A stretch of 62,353 bases of DNA from Chromera velia (Eukaryota > Sar > Chromeraceae). The stretch is from the NCBI GenBank assembly GCA_018398765.1, contig JAHBMJ010004256.1:19599-81951 (forward strand), written 5' to 3'. The stretch's first letter is position 1, and every line of letters begins with the position of its first letter. Both the position numbers and the translations under genes were made by a program. The notes under the pieces are model-generated. The model saw only the letters and a list, made by a program, of their open reading frames with translations, searched no databases and had not been told where the DNA came from. Below, piece by piece: positions 23,036-35,336 of this stretch.

Positions 23036-23612
23036 CCTCGCACACCCGCAGATCAGGGATGGGAACTGGGGTCCAAGAGAGACGGGATCAGAAAAAAATC
23101 AGTTCTCGAAAGCCCTCAATTTTCCGTCCGCAGATTGCAGTACTCCAGTGCAGCTTTGTATCGCTACACAGAGATGGAAGAGCGAGAATTGTGGATCACC
23201 TGCTTCGCCCCAATGCCCAGATCTGATGGAAACACATCGATGATCGATTGGAGCGAAATTTGCGGCTATTGCGGAGTTGGCTCGGACAAGCTCTAGCTCA
23301 AGCGCATGCAGCCGTCGGAGCCATGCCGAGCCGAGCATGCGGTCGGACCATGGTCGGACCCAAGGCCGGGCGGCTCAAACCCAAACCCGGCCGCGGCCGT
23401 CTCTGAGGGTCTTGCCGTTTCTCGCGTGCCGTGTGACCGTGGCGCTCTGCAACATGCAGCGGCCGATCTATACTTCTTCGTTCTCGATTGCTATCTTTGA
23501 CCAAAGATTGCACCTTTGCTTACCTCTCAAGCTTTTTCGAATGGTTAGGTTTGTCTGAGTGAATCCCCCCAACGTGAAGAGACTCTCTCTCGATCGACTC
23601 TCGTCGACCAAC
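23036..23612. promoter_or_regulatory. Shared divergent promoter region of DMAP1 and BFR1 genes
   Basis: The 577 bases between the two start codons hold no coding frame. They include palindromic GC-rich words (near 23330-23400, 'ggtcggacc' twice) and a C/T-rich lead-in to the BFR1 start. Both genes point outward, so one region must serve both 5' ends. No TATA box is evident. Confidence 0.5.
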
Positions 23613-26600
23613 ATGAGCAAGGAGACTGAGAACAACGCCGCCCCCCCTGAGCTTAACGGCGAATCGGGGGGGAGAGGGCGCGGCAGAGGTCGTGGCCGTG
23701 GTGGTGGTCGCGGTCGCGGTGGCCGTGGTGGTGGTGAGGCGGGTGACCGCCCTCCCCGCCAGAAGAGGCCTGAGGAGATTGAGGTTGATGAGAAGGCTGC
23801 TGAGATCAAAAAGGAGATTGATGAACTCGACGTCAAGCAGGTGCGTCGGTTATGGGTCCATAGCTCGGAGAGGCCCCTCTCTCGCTTTGGCTGGGTTCCC
23901 TCCTCGAGATTTCGCTTCACAGTCTACAGCTAGTGATGCTTTGAGTCTTTAGTGACTGTGGGTCTTCCTCTGTGTGCCTGGTGTGGGGTTTTGCAACACG
24001 TGTGAGTACCCGTCTCGATCGTGTTGTGCACATCCCGATTCACTCATCTCTCTCTCTTGCCTGTCAATTCGCAGAAAGCTCTCGATGCCCGCATCAAGGC
24101 CCGTTCCGAGGGCAAGGAGGAGTACCAGCGCAAGAAGGAGGAGATGATGTCCAAGGTGAGACAGTACCAGGACACCATTGATGGTCTGGAGGCAAAGAGG
24201 AACAAGATCCAGGAGGCAATCAGCAAGAAGACCGACGAGGCAAAGAAGCTGGTCAGTCACGCATCACATCTCCTTTCCTTCTCCTACCTGGAACAAGCCG
24301 TTCCGTCGCTCACCCATTCCCCCAATAGAAGCAGACTGTCGCTCACCCATTCCCCCAGAACCTTTCTATCAGCGTCCTACTCACGTTTCTAGAAGCCGTC
24401 AGCCCAGACCGACTCCACTCACTTTTACACTCGGGTCACACCGTGCGTCTGCCCCACTTGCAGCGCCACGAGGCCAACGACGCCAAGAAGAAGCTCGGGT
24501 TCAAGAGCGAGGCCGAGATCGATGCCAGAATCGAGTCAGTCAGATATTTTGAACCACATCCAATGTCACTTCAATCGTTCTTCATGCTCAGTTTCCCCCT
24601 CTCTCCCTCTGTGCCCTGTCACCCTGACTTCTGGTTGTGTCTATGGGTCTCATCTAGGGCAGTCTCACCACATTCTCCCCCTTGTCACCAGAGATTCGTA
24701 GGAGCGTATCCGGGGTGAGCGCCTCTCTCTTTGTATGTACTCCTTTCTTTTCGTGTGCGCAATCTTCTCGTCTGAATCTAGGGGTTCGCAGTCTTCTCTC
24801 TGGATTTGTACTGTGTAGAGTTGTGGCTAAGGATGCATGCATCGATACAGATACGAGCTTTTCTCCCACCCAAGGATACTTGACCGTGTGTGTATGTGTA
24901 TATGTGTGTGTATGTGTGCGTGTTTATGTTGTGTCTGCTTTGTGTGTCTTGTGTGTGAGAATGTGTGGGAATGAGAATCTGTATGTATGTGCGTGTGTGC
25001 GTGAGTGAAAGTGACTTCGAGAGTGAGGGTGTGTGTGTGTGTGTGTGTCTGTGGGAGTGTGTGCGGACGTACGTGTGTATCACACGTACCTGTCAAAGTG
25101 TGTGCACGTATGTATATGTTGTCAATGCTTGTGCATACCTGTATGTAAGTGTGTAGACAAGCCCACCTTCGTATCGATATTTATGCGTGCTTGTCTGTGT
25201 TGGAATTTCAGGGAGATCCAGTTCGAGATGCACACCTCCTCTCTGAGCCTGAAGGAGGAGAAGAAGCTGATGGACCAGCTGAGGGAGCTGAAGAAGCAGA
25301 AGCCCATGGTTGGAAAGGTCAACGCCAAGGCTGACAAGGCAGAGAACTGGGACGAGAGTGCTCTGGCTACTCTCAGGGATGAGCTCACTGAGGTCAGAGA
25401 GGAACTCAAGAAGGCCATCACCGGTCGCAAGGCCCAGTCCGAGCAGGTCAAGGTCCTCATCGAGGAGAGGTCAGTCAGTCAGTCAGTCAGAGAGTTGAAA
25501 GAGTCAGCTGAAAAAGAGACAGAGAGAGAGAGATCATCCCGACTGTGGAGAAACTGATGTGATGAAAGAACGCTCTCTGGGTGGGCGAGTCAGTCCTTTC
25601 CTCTGTCTACCGTCTTATCACCTCTGTCTGTTCTTTTCATTTGTTCATCTGCATACGTTCATATGTGCTCGTTCGCCATTCTTCTTTCTCCTTTCCTCTT
25701 TCACCCTCAGTCGATCATATCTGTGTGGGTCAACCGCGCCGTGAACATTCTCAGCAGTCACAAATCAAACTCATCACTCACTCATGCCATCATGCAGACG
25801 CGAGAAGACCGCTGACGTGAAGGAGATCGTCGACGAGAGAGACGAGATCAGAGGAAAGATCAAGGAACTTCTCCAGAAGGTTTGTTCGTTTTGCCGTTCG
25901 GCAGTCTGTGGCTGCCTCTGTACTCTCTCACAGGCGCGAGTAAACACATTCACCGCTTGTCTGCAGACGACAAGGAAGATCGATGTTTTCTCGTCGTTTC
26001 TCTTGTTCTGATTCTGACGTACGCCAGCGTCTGCTTCTGTTTCTCTCGTTACTGATTCTTTCCCCCCTTGCGGTTTTACCCTTCCTTCCCTTGCAGCGTT
26101 CCGTTCTCTATCAGGAGCTCGACGCCAAGAGGAAGCAGTGGCTGGCTGAGGACGCTGAGCGCAGGGCTCTCCGTGCTGAGAAGATGAAGATCGAGAGGAA
26201 GAGACAGGAGGACGAGAGGACCAAGAGAGACCTCGAGAGGGCCGTGGAGGACGAGGAGAGAAACGACACCCCTCTGTCTGCAGAGATCTACAAGGTCGAG
26301 CAGACCATCACCTACCTCCAGAACCTCCAGAAGCAGGACGAGGACAAGGCAGCTGCCGATGCGGGCCCTGCACTCGACACTGAGAAGATGAAGGAGGCAT
26401 GCCCCAAGGAGGCCAAGGGAGGAGTTCTGCTCTCCAAGAAGCAGAGGTTGGTCAGTCGGTGCATGGGTAGGCAGGCTGGCTGTCTTGGACGCACATCCAT
26501 TTTCTGTCCTCATGTCGCTTTGTCTGCCCGTCTACATGAGTGAGATGAAGCATTTTGAGACACTCACCTAGGGCACAGACAGACATCTCGATCGAGTCTT

Positions 26601-27684
26601 TGACTTTGATGCACCTTCTTTCCCTGCAGGCCCACTTTTTTATGATATCCCTTTTGCCTCTGTGTGTCCGTCGTTTTTTCTTTTGTTCGCATAGACTTTT
26701 ATCTTCCGTCTTGACCCTCCTCTTCTGCCTTGATTTTACTTTCGCCTGCAGAGCTGAGGAGTCCTCTTACTTCATGGGCACTGGCGGTAAGAAGGGCAAG
26801 AAGGGTGCTGCTGCCGCGGGTGCAGGCGGAGAGGCTGGCACTGAGGGAAAGAAGAAGATCACCCACAACATCGGGACTATCCAGATGTTCCAGGCTCTCG
26901 GCCTGGAGGTGCCTCTCTCTGTGGCTGACTGCCCGGAGCTCGAGAAGACCCTCAAGGAACGCCTCGTCAAGCTCAAGGCTGAGGCGGTACGTGCGCGCGC
27001 CTGGGTATTGGCAATGATTTCATCTCATCACTTTTTTTGTTCATCAACTGCGTGTCTTCTTTCCAACACATGTGCTTATTGTCAGCAGAGGATACCACCT
27101 CGATTCCTTCCCATTTGATCGCGTTCACACTCTTCGTTCGAGAAAGTGGTCGTCTGCTCTCTTCGTTCTTCATGTCTCTTCTTCTTCGTTCGGATCCTTC
27201 TGACTGAAATAATTTGCCTGCAGGAGGAGAAGGCAAAGGGCGCCACTGATCGTCTCAAGGAGCTCAAGCAGCAGCTGGCCGGTGGGTACTCTTTCTTGTT
27301 TGACACCCTTTTTGCTTGATGAACGCCACCCTGGCATCTCCTCTGAAATTCATCTTGCCCGGTGTGGGTGACGTTGTCTTGTTTCGGTGGTTTCCTGTCG
27401 TTTCCCTTTCGTACTTGTTTGTCCCCTCTGTCGTGTCGCGAAGAGAAGAGGGATCAGGGGAGAGAGACTCTGCATCGCATCAACAGAACAGAACAGGTCA
27501 AGTGACCGACTGTAAGAAAGTCTTCAGCTGTCTAACTTACTGGCTGGCTGACTGCGTGCTTGCTGCAGACCACATCGCGAAGATGAAGGAGAACGAGGAG
27601 ACCCTCAAGGAGGCCGAGAAGTCTCTCAAGCCCGCGGCTGCTGCAGGAGCAGAGGCAGCTGCTGTGGGTGAGGTCGCCGCCTAA
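23613..27684 (+). CDS. BFR1: BFR1-type nuclear segregation / mRNP coiled-coil protein
   Basis: Nine exons chain in phase: 23613-23840, 24075-24251, 24464-24534, 25212-25469, 25798-25879, 26097-26446, 26752-26986, 27224-27281 and 27569-27684, giving about 524 residues (yeast Bfr1 is ~470). After an Arg/Gly-rich N-terminus (residues ~20-45, repeated RG) the protein is almost all charged coiled coil. It carries the family's 'EIDARIE-EIQFEMHTSSLSLKEEKKL' and 'QFQAL/FQALGLEVP' type signatures. Yeast Bfr1 binds mRNA and polysomes at the ER and affects nuclear segregation; apicomplexan homologues are annotated as nuclear segregation protein. Donors are repeatedly GTCAGT. Intron 3 contains a long GT microsatellite. 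It ends in an Ala-rich tail and TAA. Confidence 0.85.
24885..25080. repeat. GT microsatellite in BFR1 intron 3
   Basis: Interrupted TG/GT dinucleotide repeats lie inside the 24535-25211 intron. The plus-strand frames rich in Cys/Val and the minus-strand frames rich in His/Thr here are composition artefacts. Confidence 0.9.
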
Positions 27685-29722
27685 ACTTGACCTCTTTTCG
27701 ACTCGAAGAAACAAACAAACCACAGCTTCTTCCTTCCTCATGCGAATGGGAGAAGAGTCGAGAGAGAGAGAGGTTTCATTTAGGGCGGCAGATTGACAGA
27801 GGGGGTCTGATCAGTCTTCGTTCGACTCTTCACAAACAACATGGAGAGGGGGGTGGGGAAGGGGGGCGGGAAGGGGGTGCTTGCTTGTATTGTGTTTCCT
27901 TTTGTGGCAGATGAGAAGGGAAGGGAGGGATCGGGGGGCTTGGTGAGGAGAGTGGAGAGATGGGCATGCACCTGAGGGAGGGAGTTGGGTTCTGAAAGGG
28001 GGAGCGAGCTTGGGTGGATCGTTATACAGCGAATTTGGTTTGGTGAGGGGGGAGGGAGAAGGTCAAAGGGGGTCCTTGCTTCTCTCCGGGACCTCCTGTT
28101 TCTCCCTTCTTTCTTCTCCTGACGAGTAAGAATCTTCTTGCTTGTCAAACCGGCCCTTTTCTGTTTCCCCTCCCTCTCTGTCCTGCCTTTTTTTTTTTTG
28201 TCCTCGACGTGAGTACAGATTTCTCCAACGGATCAGAGCAGGGGTTCCTCCTGCATGATCTCGTTCTTTTCCTTTTCTGTTCCTGTCGTGTTAGGGTGCG
28301 TCTTCTGAAGATGCCCCTTTACTCTCTTCTCTTTGACTTGACTTGCGCTTCTCGTCTGTCTTTTTCTCTCCTTTTCCTCTTTCGTTCCTTCCCCTCCACT
28401 CATTCGTTCACTCAGAAACAGGCATACGTCACTTACTTATTCGCGCCCACACCCAGACTGACTGATGTACGTCTTTCTGGAATTCGTCCATCACCTTCTT
28501 TTGCATAGAAAGAGGGAGGGAGGGAAAGGGGATCGTTGAAACAACGGCACAAGGGGGAAGATCAGTAAGAACCTCCTTCTTGCTCTGTTTCTCTCTCTCC
28601 CTTTTGTTCTTTCTTCCGCCCTCTTTGAACCGCCTTTGAGTGCATCAGTCAGTCAGCACGTCTTGCACCATCAAATCGTAATGCATCCATCCATCCATCC
28701 ATTCATCCTGCGTCTTCGTTCGTGATCCATGGGCATAAAACTTCTTTCCAAACAGAAACAGTCTGGCTTTCTGACTTTCAACCAGACAATATGCTCGCTG
28801 GTCTGCGAGTTCGTTTCCTCATTTAACTCCGTCCGGTTCCTCATTAACATTTAATTATTCTGGTCGTGGCTGAAGTCCTTTGGGGAGCAGAAAGGGGGGG
28901 NGGGGGGGGGGGGGACTCTACTGGATCGCTGGTGGGTTGGGTATGGTCGGATGGATGGAAGGTTGAAGGGGGGCGTTGGCGTATGAGTGGACAGCCAGGT
29001 TTTTCTTTGGAGCGTCTGTGCTCTCTGACATGTTGATCCGATTCTGTCAGAAGAAGAAAGAACCTGAAGGTGGTTGATCGGTTGGTCCGTCTCATTCAGA
29101 TAGGATCGTGCCGGTTTTCTAAGGATGGATGAAGGGACTGCTGGGTGCATGGTGGATGAGTGTAGATCGAGCGCTCGATTGGTCGGCGTTCGGTCTCCCT
29201 ATCTATCTTCTTCCTCAATCTCAGCACGCTCTTTCTCCACCAATTCCTCATGCATGCGATTGTGCATGTATATGCTTTCATTGACTGGTGGGTGAATGAA
29301 TGGGTACATGGTCAATTAAGTGAGGGCGTGGTGCATGAATGATCGATCGTGTTCGCTGTTCACTGGTGTTTTTTCTGGCACATCCTTGTGCTTGGCGGTT
29401 GGTCTGTGGGCGGTTTTGGCGGGAGTGTACAACTGATTTGAGCTGAGCTGATGTCTAATTTACAGAAGTTTTAACAGACACTTGTTGAGTGAAAGATTGT
29501 GTTGAAGTGTTTGCATCATGAAGTGTTTGTATCACGTTTTACTTAAAAGACAGAAGCGATTTGCGCTAGGATTTGCGACAGTCATAATCAAAAATATTTT
29601 CAGAAATATTTTATAATGCATCTAGAGGGAATGTTTAACTACTGCCAGAGGTATTGATCTGAATTTGTAAGAACCAGTAAGAACAAGACGTAGACTCCGT
29701 CGTAGATTAGGCTCTGCACTAT
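27685..29722. other. BFR1 3' flank and intergenic region
   Basis: The region is T/C- and G-rich, with (CATC)n near 28685-28705 and several GGGAGGG runs. No open frame has protein-like composition. A poly-G run at 28894-28914 contains the unresolved base N at 28901. At about 29697-29722 a partial copy of the MITE tip ('ttaggctctgcactat') precedes the real insertion site. Confidence 0.55.
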
Positions 29723-29739
29723 GTCGTAGACTAGGCTCT

Positions 29740-30007
29740 TGTAGTACTGATGCCTGGCGCCGCCAATGTGTCATCGCCTGATTATCGCGCCGCCGCATGT
29801 TTGACGCACGCGCTTAGTCTGGCGGCCTGCCTCAGTCTGCATGCTTTTGCTGCATGCGTCTTTTCACAGATTGACACCGGTGTTGTGATGTATTATGGTT
29901 TATGGAGAAACAACAATGTCTAGAAGAAGAACCGAACGATCAGTTCTTTTGTGCGTCCTATGAATGGCTCTAGAAATCCTCCCTAGTTATCTCTTAGCAA
30001 TCTTACA
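29740..30007 (+). repeat. 5' LTR of element 1
   Basis: It begins TG and ends CA, matching 34071-34352 except for four substitutions and one 14-bp indel. Confidence 0.9.
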
Positions 30008-30229
30008 GGGTAGCAGAAGCCTCGTTCGACCAGAGGCTATCGTTGATCAAATCCATTTGTATTGTGGTTGCACTGAATGGCTGAAGGGACATTCAGTCAG
30101 TTTGTTACTCAGTCCGAGTGCAACGCGCAGTTCCAGGAGCTGCGCCACAAACTTCTCTTGCAGCGCTCTGTGATGCAGAGGCTGGCAGATGAAGTTCGGG
30201 AGCCACGGACGTAAGTTGTGCTTCCGACC
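30008..30229 (+). other. Untranslated leader of element 1
   Basis: It contains the primer-binding-like site just after the LTR, similar to the corresponding site of element 2 (AGCAGAGC-like). No gag codons are assigned before the ATG near 30230. Confidence 0.5.
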
Positions 30230-33200
30230 ATGGCCGCTGGAGTGGAGACGTCTGCCGATGAACATCCTTTGTTGCTCGACGGAGAACTGCCTCGAGCCTG
30301 CAAGGTGAGGGAGCCCTCCATCTTTGCAGGGGATCGGTATGAGGTCTCTGACTGGCTCGAAGACATGAAGGAGTATTGCCAGGGCACGGGAGTGTCAGAG
30401 AGTCGATGGCTCTTTGTTTCGAAGAGCTATCTGTCGAAGACTCTGAAGAAGTGGGTCCATCGGAAGCAGAAAAGCGCAACTCCCTTCCGTTCCTTCCAAA
30501 ACTTCGCAGAGGCACTGAAAAAGAGGTACATCGACCCGCTGGAGCAGGATTACCGCAGGGATACACTGGAGGAGCTCCAATACTCGAAAGCACAGGGTAT
30601 GGAGAGCTTTGGGGACGCCTTCCTGGACCTGGCGGAAGAGATCAAAGACACATCGACCCCTGCTGATCTCATCCACATTTTCAAAAAGGCCATCCCCGAC
30701 CCGATTTGCCTCGAGGTGAACAAAAAAGCTCCTTCCACTTTTGAGGAGGCAGTGGAGGCGGCTTGTATCGCAGCGGAGACTTTGGAAGGAAGGGGTAGGA
30801 ACCGAAAGAGGCACGCTCAGACTGGGGGCAGCAGACCGAACGGAAAGTACCAGGGTGGGTCCAACTCTAACAGACCTGTTCCCATGCAGCTGGACGCTGT
30901 GTACTCTCTTTCTTCAAAAGAGAGAGCCGAACTGATGCGACAAGGACGGTGCTTCCTCTGTAAGCAGAAGGGACATGAGAAGAAAGATTGTCTATCCTTC
31001 TTGTTTTTGCAGAGGAGGTTCGGGTCAAATGTTCCCAGACTGCAGCAGCCGTATGGAAGAAGGCCATGGGGTCCTTCGGGACCGCAGAGACCCGCGTATG
31101 GTGGTCAGAGAGGTCCACCTGTTGGCGCTGGTGGTGGAGAAGGACGATGGGTGTGGATACTAGTCGGACGGACAGGGCTACCGCGTAGCTCTCCACTGAA
31201 CGCCCAGAGAGGTCGCCCACAGGGGGGGCAGAGAGGGCGTGCTTGGAATAGCCATGTAGCTGGTATCCAGACTGCAGGGCAGAAGGGGGATCAGGTTGTT
31301 AGAGAAGGAGAGGAAGAATTCTGGTTCCCTGACAATGAGCTCTCGATAAACATTGAGGGAGAGCAGCCCACTGACCCCTACGTGTACGACCAGGCGAATA
31401 TGATCGGCGCTGCCAGTGCTGACGGGAAGGTGAAGATGATTCGCTTCCAGGGCACTGTCGAGGGCATTCCGGTGAGAGTGCTCTTAGACTGTGGGGCAGG
31501 GGAGATATTTCTGTCTGCCCAATTCGCTCATAACAAAGGTCTTCCCATCAAAAAGATGTAAAATTCGCGTCAGTGCAGGGGGGCCATTAAGGGAGAAGAC
31601 GGGCAGACGGTGGTGACTACGGTCAGTGAGTACACCAGTCCTCTGGCCTTCTCCATTCAGAGGTACCACCAGAGAATGAAATTCACCCTGGCTGACCTCG
31701 ATGACGACTATGATGTCTATCTGGGCATGAAGTGGCTGATCGCACATGAGCCTCGTGTGTATTGGGGCAAAGGAGAAGTGGAGATTCCAATCCCAGGGGC
31801 TCATGGAAGGTCAGTCACTATCAAGTCACAGACACAGACATCTGTCTGTACTCTTTCCAGCAGAGAGTTTAAAAGAGAGGTCAGGAAGAGCCGTGTGCAA
31901 GAGGTGTATCTTTGTAGGTTAGAAATGGTGGAGCCTGTGCTGGCCCCTATGCCGATGACCCTGGAGGTAGAACCCCCAGGTGAGGTGAAAATGGCAGCGG
32001 CGATCAAAGAAGAGACAGAGAAGGAAGTGCCAGAAGGAGAGACAGCAGAAGAGAAGGCAGAGAGGGAGAAGGATGAAACGCTTCATAGGGGGTGGTCAAA
32101 AGTCATGAGTGATCCCTCCCTCCACCCTGCAGCTCGACGGGTGGTGGGAGAGTATCGGGACATCTTTTGCAACGAGATCCCCAAGCTACCCCTAAGACGG
32201 TCAGTCGAGTTCGCGATTGATCTGGAGCCTGGACACCCTCCTCCCGCTCGGCCACCATATCGACTTTCTTTTGGAGAGCTTGATGAGATGAGGAGATAAC
32301 TGGATAACCTGCTGGCCGAGGGATTCATCCGTCCCTCTGTCTCTCCGTTTGTGGCACCAGCCTTCTTTGTGGTGAAGAAAGATGGGAGTCTACGGATGTG
32401 CATCAACTACCGTGCCATCAACAAGATCACGATCAAGGACAAGTACGCGATGCCCAGACCGGAAGAATTGTTGGACCGTCTCTACGGAGCGAAGATTTTT
32501 TCGGTCCTTGACATGCGGCAGTTTTTCTATCAGCTTCGCATTCGACTGGGTGACGAACTGAAGACAGCGGTGTGTACCCGGTACGGCAACTATAAGTGGC
32601 TGGTGATGCCTTTTGGGATGTGTAACCCACCGCCGACCAGCCAGCGAGCTATTCAGGTTTGCCTTGGCGAAGTTCTGGATGACTGCGCATTTGCTTGGAT
32701 CGATGACGTCCTCGTGTACTCCCCGACGGTCGACCAACATGAAGAGGATTTGCGGAGAGTCCTTGGATGCCTGAGAAAAGACGAATATTATGTGAAGATC
32801 TCCAAGTGCAAATTCTTTGTCCCGAAAGTTGTGTATATCGGGCTAGAGATCTCGGATATAGGAGTGAGAGCGGAGCCGAAGAAGGCAGAGCTCGTTCAGA
32901 CTTGGCCGAAGCCTGAGAACAAACATGAGCTCCGTGTCTTCTTGGGACTGTGCAACTGGTTTTGAAGATTCATCTACAAGTACAGTCACGTCACAGCCCC
33001 GCTCACTTCTCTTCTCCAGGCGAAGGTCGAGTTCGTTTGGTCAGAGGTCTGTGAAGCAGCGTTTAAGGAGTTGAAAGAGAAGATTGCAGAATTGATTCTT
33101 CTCTTTATCCCAGATCCCACCCGCCCTTTTGACTTGTATGTTGATGTGTCAGAGAAAGAGATCTGCATCGCGACAGCTCTGATGCAGTGGGATCCAAGAG

Positions 33201-33499
33201 TGAATGGACTGAGAGTTGTAGCCCTTGCTTCCAGGAAGCTCGTTCAAGCTGAGCAGAAGTATCCGATTCGGAAGAAGGAGCTCCTGGCAGTTGTGTTTAG
33301 AGTGAAGACCTTCCGTATTTATGTGAATCACACCACGAAGGTCTACTCCGATCACGAGAGCTTGAAGTGGCTCGGCATTTCAGGGGGTCTGATCGAAGGC
33401 CCCGATAGAGTGAAGAGATAGACCATCTTCCTGAATGCATTGGGCATTGTTCCTCAGTACATCCCTGGCTCCAAGAACGTTGCAAAGGGAAAGAAGTGA
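30230..33499 (+). pseudogene. Decayed gag-pol (gag, protease, RT, RNase H)
   Basis: One continuous frame is interrupted by TAA at 31559, TAA at 32297, TGA at 32963 and TAG at 33419, and ends at TGA 33497-33499. Gag has a CCHC knuckle (CFLCKQKGHEKKDC, about 30950-30994). The protease motif is LLDCGAG just before the first stop. RT shows '[19 protein letters not shown]', 'MPFGMCN' and the catalytic WIDDVLVYS. RNase H shows 'LYVDVSEKE' and 'YSDHESLKWL'. The stops replace residues that are Gln, Arg or Trp in related elements. No integrase follows; the frame runs into a GAAT microsatellite. Confidence 0.85.
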
Positions 33500-34070
33500 G
33501 AACGAATGAATGAATGAATGAATGCATGAATGAATGAATGATGCAGTTTTCTTCTCTCTGTCTCATGACGATGTCTTCTCTCTCTGTCATCGTCTCTGCA
33601 TCTTTCTCTGTGTCTTTCCCTATTTCTTCTCTCTCTTTTATATGCTTTTTGTTGCTTTTCTCTTTCCTATGTTCAGCTTTCCTTCTCAATGCCTTTCGCG
33701 CGCACATGCATGTATTCTGTTCTCTTCTTCCGTCTATTTATTTTTCTTGCACCGTTTAATGCACGGAGTCACTTGTTTGGTGACTGAATGTGGAGCATCC
33801 AGTCTGAATGGGTGTTCTTCCATGATTGGCTGCATGAAAGGGTCCATGCAAGCCGATGCCTGTTCATGTTGTTGGCCGTGGCATGCCAACATGTCGAGGG
33901 ATGTTTATGTGATGGGTCGTTTGCGGGTCGATTGAGATCGATTGATTCACTGCAGTCTCATGTGTCTGGCCGTCAGTGAACAAATGTGTTGTCCAGCTGC
34001 ATTTGATAAAAGTGTGTCCGTTCAGGTTTGACTACGTGTGAGGACACACGTCTGAGAGGGGCGGGCATGT
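33500..34070. other. Microsatellite and CT-rich filler where integrase is expected
   Basis: (GAAT)n with GCATG interruptions at about 33503-33540 is followed by CT-rich, non-retroviral DNA up to the polypurine run. No zinc-binding or DDE motif is seen in any frame. This suggests deletion/replacement of the integrase region. Confidence 0.7.
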
Positions 34071-34352
34071 TGTAGTACTGATGCCTGGCGCCGCCAATGT
34101 GTCATCGCCTGATTGTCATCGCCTGATTATCGCGCCGCCGCGTGTTTGATGCACGCGCTTAGTCTGGCGGCCTGCCTCAGTCTGCATGCTTTTGCTGCAT
34201 GCGTCTTTTCACAGATTGACACCGGTGTTGTGATGTATTGTGGTTTATGGAGAAACAACAATGTCTAGAAGAAGAACCGAACGATCAGTTCTTTTGTGCG
34301 TCCTATGAATGGCTCTAGAAATCGTCCCTAGTTATCTCTTAGCAATCTTACA
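34071..34352 (+). repeat. 3' LTR of element 1
   Basis: It matches the 5' LTR apart from four substitutions and a 14-bp tandem duplication ('cgcctgattgtcatcgcctg'). Confidence 0.9.
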
Positions 34353-34870
34353 GCTCTGCACTATATAAAAAAAAAATAAAAGATTTTTTATGTATTTATT
34401 TTTTTTTATCATGGCAGTCAACAGATAAACAACTACAAACAACTGTTGTTCGAGTGTTGCAAGAGTGTTGCACGGGGTGTTACATAAAAACTATGTATGT
34501 TTTGGTTGATAAATAAAAAAAGAAAAAAAAGATCAGAATTTTTCTTTTTTTTTTTCTTTTTTTTTTTTTTATGGAGTGCAGAGCCTAGGTCGTAGAGAAT
34601 CATCATACAAAGGCATTACAATCAAAAATGTTTTCAAAAATATTTTTAGGAAAGTATGTGTTTTCTTAGAGTATGATAGCATATGAATCATAGACACATA
34701 GTATAATTAGCCTTAAATTAGGCAATTTGAATTTAGGTTAGATGGGGCTTACATTCTGGGGTTCTGCTTCAATCGACCGGTTTTTCATTTTTTTAGACTC
34801 TTTAGAATATTTTCGAATAGAAATGCGCCATCAGTCTGCACATTGGAATCATGATTGGATTAAGTGATAG

Positions 34871-35130
34871 TGTTCTAGTTTAAGCTCTCTAGAAATTAGG
34901 AATTAACTCACACACAAGTTCTACATACAGAGAATCTGTCAGACACACAAGAGCCTTCCCTATCGATCAGGAAAGACTCGGTCGACCCTTCTAACAGGCT
35001 CAATCAATCTGTATTGCAAAGGTTGAGATACAGACGTGCCTGCCTTTGTATTACAGTGTGTATTTAATGCTATTAATTCTCTGTATTACTCTAAGGACCA
35101 AATCGAGCCTAGGTCCAAAGGTCCGTAACA
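34871..35130 (-). repeat. 3' LTR of element 2 (minus-strand sense)
   Basis: 260 bp, differing from 40820-41079 at one position (aattaactc versus aatcaactc). Confidence 0.9.
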
Positions 35131-35336
35131 ACCACACCCTGCACAAGATTGTGCGTCCCGCACAATTTATTGCTTCACTTCTCTCAATGACTCTGATCTG
35201 CACCAGCGCTCCCAGCAGCCAAAGAAACCAAGCAACAAGCTGCAGATCGCTGCCAACATGCGTGAAAAGATCGGGCGGGAAGGGCGTGGAAAAAAGAAAA
35301 GAAAACGTTCGAATGCATGAACGAAGGATCGGACAG

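Larger units (their letters stand above)
29740..34352 (+). mobile_element. Ty3/gypsy-type LTR retrotransposon, integrase-less
   Basis: LTRs 29740-30007 (268 bp) and 34071-34352 (282 bp) both start TGTAGTAC and end TTACA, and are flanked by the 5-bp duplication GCTCT (29735-29739 and 34353-34357). They differ by four substitutions plus a 14-bp tandem duplication in the right copy. A primer-binding-like 'ggtagcagaagc' follows the left LTR (30009), and a purine run 'gagaggggcggg' precedes the right one. The interior encodes gag, protease, reverse transcriptase and RNase H in one frame, but no integrase. Confidence 0.9.
29731..34588. mobile_element. 240-bp CTAGGC MITE, split by a Ty3/gypsy insertion
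   Basis: The left tip CTAGGCTCT (29731-29739) is separated from the body (34358-34588) by the LTR element. The right end is the inverted CTAGGCTCTGCACT followed inward by an A-run, matching the left end over 14 bases. A perfect 8-bp target duplication GTCGTAGA flanks it (29723-29730 and 34589-34596). The body is A/T-rich and non-coding. The terminus resembles those of the elements at 6233-9050, so it probably belongs to the same superfamily. Confidence 0.8.

Noticed and set aside
24880..25160. Cys/Val-rich and His/Thr-rich proteins over GT repeats
   Set aside because: They are translations of a dinucleotide repeat inside an intron.
30047..31220. Antisense frames over the element 1 gag
   Set aside because: Shadows of the real plus-strand gag frame, which carries a zinc knuckle and protease motif.
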